Below are positions 16,235 to 19,985 of a DNA stretch of 19,985 nucleotides, piece by piece. Each line of letters opens with the position of its first letter. The first letter of the stretch is position 1. This stretch comes from an uncultured Chitinophagaceae bacterium (GTDB lineage Bacteria > Bacteroidota > Bacteroidia > Chitinophagales > Chitinophagaceae): contig CAKSVK010000054.1 in the NCBI GenBank assembly GCA_934502905.1, positions 1-19,985 on the forward strand, written 5' to 3'. Both the position numbers and the translations under genes were made by a program. The notes under the pieces are model-generated. The model was not told the origin of the DNA. It was given only the letters and a program-made list of their open reading frames with translations, and did no database searches.

Positions 16235-17119
16235 ATGGCAGAATCGGTATTGGTTGCGATAGCAGTAGCATTAAGGATCATTTCTAATCCGTTGGCCAAT
16301 GTTTTTCAGAAGCAGCTTACGGCAGCAGGTAATCATCCCCTTATTGTTAATTTCCTGACCTATTTCATCCTCTCGCTGTTTTGTGCAGTGGCTTTATTTT
16401 TCCTGAAGATACCTACCCTCCACAGCGGGTTCTGGCTTTACGCGATCCTGGGCGGTATTACCGGGGCGCTCGGGAACGGGTTCCTGGTAAAGGCGCTCCA
16501 GATGGGCGACCTGTCGGTATTGGGACCCATCAATTCTTACAAATCGTTGGTCGGGATGATCGTGGGTATTTTCCTGCTTTCGGAAATTCCCAATCTCTGG
16601 GGATTGCTCGGGGTGGTGCTGATCATATACGGCAGCTATTTTGTGCTGGATACCACCGATACCCGCTTTTCGTGGAAGCTGCTGGAAAAGCCGGAGATCC
16701 GGTTCAGGATCTGGGCAATGGTCCTTACCGCTGTAGAAGCGGTGTTCGTGAAAAAGGTCATTCTTGCGTCCTCTACCGCCGTTGCTTTTATGAGCTGGTG
16801 TATTTTCGGAGCGCTGTTCTCCTTTTTCTTTCTTTTCTTTAACAGGTTGAACATGCCAACAGCATTCAGTAAAACGGTGCACCCGAAATATCTCGGTAAA
16901 TTCCTGCTGCTGGTAACCTGTGTCGGCACGATGACGTTTACCACCAACTATGTTTTTGATCATATGCAGGTGGGATATGCCCTGTCGCTGTTCCAGCTTT
17001 CCACCATTATGAGTATCCTGTTCGGTTACAAATTTTTCAGTGAAAAGGAGATCGGGAAAAAAATGGTAGGAGCCGTCATCATGATAGCCGGATCGGTCAT
17101 GATCATATTGCTGAAATAA
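16235..17119 (+). CDS. EamA/DMT-family inner-membrane transporter
   Basis: The 294-residue protein is almost wholly hydrophobic, with about ten predicted spans in two halves, as expected for EamA permeases of the drug/metabolite transporter superfamily. The family signature is clear at the end of the first half: MGDLSVLGPINSYKSLVGMI, then GIFLLSEIPNLWGLLGVVLI. The second half ends LSTIMSILFGYKFFSEKEIG and a final span. The substrate is not predictable. The start at 16235 is supported by AGAAGGA. It stands alone on its strand, converging with the DUF72 gene 34 bp away, and has no visible link to the upstream glycan locus. Its frame and length show no damage. Confidence 0.88.
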   Translation: MAESVLVAIAVALRIISNPLANVFQKQLTAAGNHPLIVNFLTYFILSLFCAVALFFLKIPTLHSGFWLYAILGGITGALGNGFLVKALQMGDLSVLGPINSYKSLVGMIVGIFLLSEIPNLWGLLGVVLIIYGSYFVLDTTDTRFSWKLLEKPEIRFRIWAMVLTAVEAVFVKKVILASSTAVAFMSWCIFGALFSFFFLFFNRLNMPTAFSKTVHPKYLGKFLLLVTCVGTMTFTTNYVFDHMQVGYALSLFQLSTIMSILFGYKFFSEKEIGKKMVGAVIMIAGSVMIILLK

Positions 17120-17153
17120 AAAACGGCTGGTGATATGCGGGTACCAGGATCTC

Positions 17154-18044
17154 CTAAAATAAAGAGGGGGAGCTACCGGCCTTATCCGGTATTTTCAGCT
17201 TCAGCTTAAAGGCTTTGTTGATCTCTGTAATAAAATGCGCAGCCAGTAAGGGGGACTCTTTCTCGATATTCTGGTGCACAAAAAAATATAATTTTTGCAA
17301 CCCTTCTTTCCGCCATTTTTTTATGCGGGTTATACAGTCATCCAGCCGCGGAACATCGCTTTTATGATTGGCACCTACATACCGTATAAATGCTTCCGGT
17401 CCGGTCAGCCGCATGTGCAGCATATCCCTCCTTCCGGCTGTATCTACAATGATATTTGCCATACCCAGCTTTTCCAGCAGGTTGCCGTAGGCTGTGCGTA
17501 CGGTAACATCGCTGAACCATTTTTCATTTCTCACCTCTACGGCCAATGGTATCCCTTTGGGAAAGTTTTCCAGCACCTGTTTCAGGCGGTCAAAATCTTT
17601 GGGAGAAAAGTTATCATGCAACTGCAGAAAAGCCATACCCAGTTTCTCCTCAAATGCACTGATGGCATGGCAGAAATTTTCGACAGGTTTTTCTACGTCT
17701 ATCAATCGCTGGTAGTGCGTGATCAGGTTGGTTATTTTGGGAAAAAATTTAAAGCCTTCCGGCGTTTTGTTCTTCCAGGTTTCTACCTGCCTGAAGTCGG
17801 GCATCTTGTAAAATGTGGCATTCAGTTCTATACAATTGAACTGGGTGGCATAATAGCTTAGCTCGTCTTTCGTACCGCGGGGATAAAACCCCTTCAGGTC
17901 GGTGCGGTTCCATTTGGCACAACCCACATATACTTCGAACGGATCATTATTCTTTAATGACTTTAATACTACTGCTGTCTCCGGTGCATCTTTGGGCAAG
18001 GTAAAGTCAATGATGCCGGGGTTTGCTACTTTTCCAAACTGCAT
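17154..18044 (-). CDS. DUF72 (YecE-like) family protein
   Basis: The 296-residue protein belongs to DUF72, a TIM-barrel-like family of unknown biochemical role. Recognisable blocks are VYVGCAKWNRTDLKGFYPRG, QFNCIELNATFYKMP, TPEGFKFFPKITNLITH, GMAFLQLHDNFSPKDFDRLK, IPLAVEVRNEKWFSD and the late VHQNIEKESPLLA. There is no signal peptide or membrane span, so it is cytoplasmic. It follows the small membrane-protein gene on the same strand after 203 bp containing a terminator-like hairpin, so it is probably transcribed separately. Its 3' end converges with the EamA gene. Confidence 0.9.
   Translation of the reverse strand: MQFGKVANPGIIDFTLPKDAPETAVVLKSLKNNDPFEVYVGCAKWNRTDLKGFYPRGTKDELSYYATQFNCIELNATFYKMPDFRQVETWKNKTPEGFKFFPKITNLITHYQRLIDVEKPVENFCHAISAFEEKLGMAFLQLHDNFSPKDFDRLKQVLENFPKGIPLAVEVRNEKWFSDVTVRTAYGNLLEKLGMANIIVDTAGRRDMLHMRLTGPEAFIRYVGANHKSDVPRLDDCITRIKKWRKEGLQKLYFFVHQNIEKESPLLAAHFITEINKAFKLKLKIPDKAGSSPSLF
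17174..17195 (+). terminator. Hairpin plus T4 for the EamA gene, inside the DUF72 3' end
   Basis: TACCGG (17174-17179) and CCGGTA (17186-17191) form a perfect 6-bp stem with a 6-nt loop, followed by TTTT. It lies 55 nt after the EamA stop, within the last codons of the opposite-strand DUF72 gene. The short T run keeps confidence modest. Confidence 0.4.
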
Positions 18045-18124
18045 GGGTGCATTTTATGGCACAAATTACTTAAATCCATATAAAAGTTCCGGCTGCCCGG
18101 GCCGGGTTGATAAAAAACGGAATG

Positions 18125-18146
18125 CTTACCACTTCGATTTGGTAAG
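18125..18146 (-). terminator. Hairpin and T tract after the small membrane-protein gene
   Basis: CTTACCA (18125-18131) and TGGTAAG (18140-18146) form a perfect 7-bp stem with an 8-nt loop. On the minus strand it is followed, after seven bases, by TTTTTT. It lies about 100 nt beyond the stop of the gene at 18248-18817 and about 80 bp before the DUF72 start. A smaller hairpin (GACAG/CTGTC, 18205-18220) sits between. Confidence 0.5.
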
Positions 18147-18247
18147 ACTGTTGTTTGTCTCCTGCGGGTGGGTAAGATCTTAATTCATAAGTCTAAAGGT
18201 CATTGACAGGAGAAACTGTCTCTCCCAAGATATCTCAACAAGACCAA

Positions 18248-18817
18248 TTAATGTACATTCTGTAGTTGCTCGCGGCAAAATCCATTAAATTCTGCTTCAT
18301 TCACATCGCTTACTTCGGGGATGATTTCCCGTTGCAGGATGCGGTTGTTCTTAAAATCCATGGTAAGCAGATTATCCTTTAGCACAATATTGCTGAACGC
18401 TGTCCATTCGTATCTTCTCCTGAAAAAAGTATTGATCACCACGCGTTCATCCGAGATGCCGATCTCCAGGGGTTGTCTTGACTGATGATCGAAAAGGATG
18501 AATACAATGAAAAAAATGGCGATCCATCGCATGCCGGGCACCAGCAACCATAAAAGTCCTGTAGCAAAAAGCGGGTGCCTGTAAGTGGTAACAGCTTTTT
18601 TTCTTTGCAGGACCGTTCTCAGGATCAATACCGGGATCAGGAACGAACCGATGAATAATACAGAAAGAAATTCCTGGTGGATATAAGAATAAAATATAAA
18701 GAACAGCCAGCAGATTGTGCAGATAGACATACTTATATAGTCGATACTTGCGGCACTTTCCCGTTTTTTGATAATTAACACATATTGAAAATATTCTTCT
18801 TTTCTTTTGACCGTCAT
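18248..18817 (-). CDS. Small membrane protein of unknown function, PH-like C-terminal region
   Basis: The 189-residue product is not firmly recognised. Its first half has about three to four hydrophobic segments (SICTICWLFFIFYSYI, FLSVLFIGSFLIPVLIL, FATGLLWLLVPG, WIAIFFIVFILF). The second half is soluble and beta-rich: LEIGISDERVVINTFFRRRY, EWTAFSNIVLKDNLLTMDF, then an acidic C-terminus. That layout resembles bacterial membrane proteins with a YcxB/PH-like domain, where the line ERV.I...F.R.YEW.....V.....L.....N is common; this is a structural guess. It starts at ATG 18817 and is divergent from grpE across 132 bp. A hairpin beyond its stop suggests a single-gene transcript. The coding case is supported by uninterrupted frame and sensible composition. 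Confidence 0.75.
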   Translation of the reverse strand: MTVKRKEEYFQYVLIIKKRESAASIDYISMSICTICWLFFIFYSYIHQEFLSVLFIGSFLIPVLILRTVLQRKKAVTTYRHPLFATGLLWLLVPGMRWIAIFFIVFILFDHQSRQPLEIGISDERVVINTFFRRRYEWTAFSNIVLKDNLLTMDFKNNRILQREIIPEVSDVNEAEFNGFCREQLQNVH

Positions 18818-18905
18818 CTTATTTCCTCAATTTTGCCGGCTAAAATACTGTTTTGAAGCGATACAGGATCAAAAAGAATAACCCCGTCATTTTGACTTAT
18901 TTATG

Positions 18906-18918
18906 AGCTTGGCAAGCT
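18906..18918. promoter_or_regulatory. 13-bp palindrome upstream of grpE
   Basis: AGCTTG (18906-18911), a central G, and CAAGCT (18913-18918) form a perfect odd palindrome, overlapping a second one, CAAGCTTG (18913-18920). It lies about 31 bp before the grpE ATG in the divergent intergenic region. It could be a regulator site. No CIRCE element (TTAGCACTC-N9-GAGTGCTAA) is present here. Confidence 0.3.
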
Positions 18919-18949
18919 TGTTGATTTTATACATAGCCGTAATATTAAT

Positions 18950-19525
18950 ATGGAAAATATGGAAGATAAAAGAAATAATAACGCTGATAATCAGCAGGAT
19001 ATAAATGATGAAATAATGGAAGAAACTGGAGGCGCGTCAAATTTGGCAGAAGAGGCAGGAAATACTGAGCAAATGGCAGATGATGTGGAAAAGTTAAGGT
19101 CTGAACTGGCGGAACAAAAGGATAAATACCTGCGTTTATATGCAGAGTTCGATAACTTCAGAAGGCGTAGCGCAAAAGAGCGGGTAGAAATGATGCAAAC
19201 TGCAGGCAAAGAAACCATTGTATCGTTGCTGGACGTGCTGGATGATTGTGACAGGGCTGAAAAGCAAATGCAGGAAACAGAACAAACGCCCATAACCGAA
19301 GGCGTATTGCTGGTATTCAATAAGCTTCGGGCTACACTTACGGGTAAAGGTGTAAAACCAATGGACTGCGTTGGAAAAGACTTTAACCCTGATGAGCAGG
19401 AAGCGATATCCCAGATACCCGTGACCGATCCTCGGCTAAAAGGAAAGGTCATAGATGAGGTGGTAAAGGGATATTACCTGAATGATAAAATTATCCGTTT
19501 TGCCAAAGTGGTGGTTGGACATTAA
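18950..19525 (+). CDS. grpE: GrpE, nucleotide exchange factor of DnaK
   Basis: The 191-residue protein has the GrpE layout: an acidic, low-complexity N-terminus (residues 1-42), a long coiled coil at about 43-85 (KLRSELAEQKDKYLRLYAEF, then DNFRRRSAKERVEMM), a helical middle (SLLDVLDDCDRAEKQM), and the C-terminal beta-wing (VGKDFNPDEQEAIS, GKVIDEVVKGYYLNDKIIRF) ending AKVVVGH. It acts as a dimer in the cytoplasm, releasing ADP from DnaK during protein folding. ATG 18950 is used, though the in-frame ATG at 18959 is also possible; nothing at the ribosome binding site decides between them. The partial dnaJ gene 66 bp downstream confirms the identity by the common grpE-dnaJ order. Confidence 0.95.
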   Translation: MENMEDKRNNNADNQQDINDEIMEETGGASNLAEEAGNTEQMADDVEKLRSELAEQKDKYLRLYAEFDNFRRRSAKERVEMMQTAGKETIVSLLDVLDDCDRAEKQMQETEQTPITEGVLLVFNKLRATLTGKGVKPMDCVGKDFNPDEQEAISQIPVTDPRLKGKVIDEVVKGYYLNDKIIRFAKVVVGH

Positions 19526-19591
19526 AAATTAACCGGCAAGCCATCATGTTCCAACCATTTCCATTATATAAAATTGGTATTTAACAAGTTT

Positions 19592-19985
19592 ATGAAAAGA
19601 GATTATTATGAGGTGCTGGGAGTAACCAAAACCGCAACCTTTGAGGAAATTAAGAAGGCCTACAGGAAAGTAGCGATGCAATATCACCCGGACAGGAACC
19701 CGGGAGATAAAGCGGCAGAGGACAAGTTTAAAGAAGCTGCGGAGGCATACGAGGTATTAAGTGATGGGGATAAGAAAGCACAATATGACCGGTTCGGTCA
19801 CGCAGGAGTTGGCGGCAGAAGCAGCGGTGGATTTGGCGGTGGAATGAATATGGATGACATATTCAGCCAGTTTGGAGATGTATTCGGGGATGATATTTTC
19901 GGGAGTTTCTTTGGTGGAGGCAAAAGGAGCGGAGGGGGAAGAGCCCGTGGTACGAGAGGCAGTAATCTTCGCGTGAAGATCAGGC
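19592..19985 (+). CDS. dnaJ: DnaJ (Hsp40) co-chaperone, 3'-truncated by the window
   Basis: The frame from ATG 19592 runs off the window after 131 residues. It begins [20 protein letters not shown] and has the complete J domain: helix II, the HPD motif at residues 32-34 ([10 protein letters not shown]) that stimulates the DnaK ATPase, and [21 protein letters not shown] Gly/Phe-rich linker ([32 protein letters not shown]) follows, then the start of the C-terminal substrate-binding region (GSNLRVKIR). The J domain, G/F linker and position behind grpE mark it as DnaJ rather than another J-protein; the zinc-finger repeats would lie beyond the window. No frame damage is visible. Confidence 0.95.
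   Translation, partial: MKRDYYEVLGVTKTATFEEIKKAYRKVAMQYHPDRNPGDKAAEDKFKEAAEAYEVLSDGDKKAQYDRFGHAGVGGRSSGGFGGGMNMDDIFSQFGDVFGDDIFGSFFGGGKRSGGGRARGTRGSNLRVKIR

Noticed and set aside
16394..16963. Minus-strand frame opposite the EamA gene
   Set aside because: Its charged, His/Arg/Glu-rich translation is the complement of hydrophobic codons; the plus strand is a clear ten-span permease.
1..19985. CRISPR arrays, tRNA or rRNA genes, insertion sequences
   Set aside because: No regularly spaced repeats, no tRNA-like or rRNA-like sequence, and no transposase or terminal inverted repeats were recognised by eye.

Overview
The window looks like chromosome of a Bacteroidota bacterium, most likely family Chitinophagaceae. 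This placement comes from gene types and is not database-checked: an ECF sigma / FecR anti-sigma pair, a SusC receptor with an N-terminal STN domain, a SusD lipoprotein, a YD-repeat protein of the Bacteroidota type, and almost no Shine-Dalgarno sequences before starts.

Layout. (1) Positions 1-2087 hold the 3' part of a large RHS/YD-repeat gene whose 5' end lies outside the window. The reading frame breaks at 1761-1770, where a T TTA AAC heptamer is followed directly by an in-frame stop, and the family-like sequence continues in the -1 frame to 2087. The usual RHS core is missing at the 3' end, and 2088-2337 is unassigned. (2) Positions 2338-6682, minus strand, form a probable operon of ECF sigma factor, FecR-type anti-sigma factor, and a secreted right-handed beta-helix protein (GH141-like by recall) with a C-terminal PDZ-like domain. 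(3) Positions 6683-7320 are a 638-bp divergent control region with nested inverted repeats close to susC. (4) Positions 7321-15881, plus strand, form a tight operon: SusC, SusD, a DUF1080 (3-keto-disaccharide hydrolase) protein, and a lipoprotein joining a sugar-dehydrogenase beta-propeller, PKD, cytochrome c and a CBM6-like end. (5) Positions 15882-16234 are non-coding with two mutually exclusive hairpins. (6) Positions 16235-18817 hold an EamA/DMT permease (plus), a convergent DUF72 gene (minus) and a small membrane protein of unknown function (minus). (7) Positions 18950-19985 carry grpE and the 5' part of dnaJ.

How the genes fit together. Regions 2-4 read as a polysaccharide/glycoside utilisation locus. 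SusC and SusD would capture and import a glycan. The SusC STN domain would signal through FecR to the sigma factor. The beta-helix enzyme would cut the glycan. The DUF1080 protein and the dehydrogenase-cytochrome suggest oxidative (3-keto-sugar) processing outside the inner membrane, with electrons passed to a haem. The substrate cannot be read from sequence alone.
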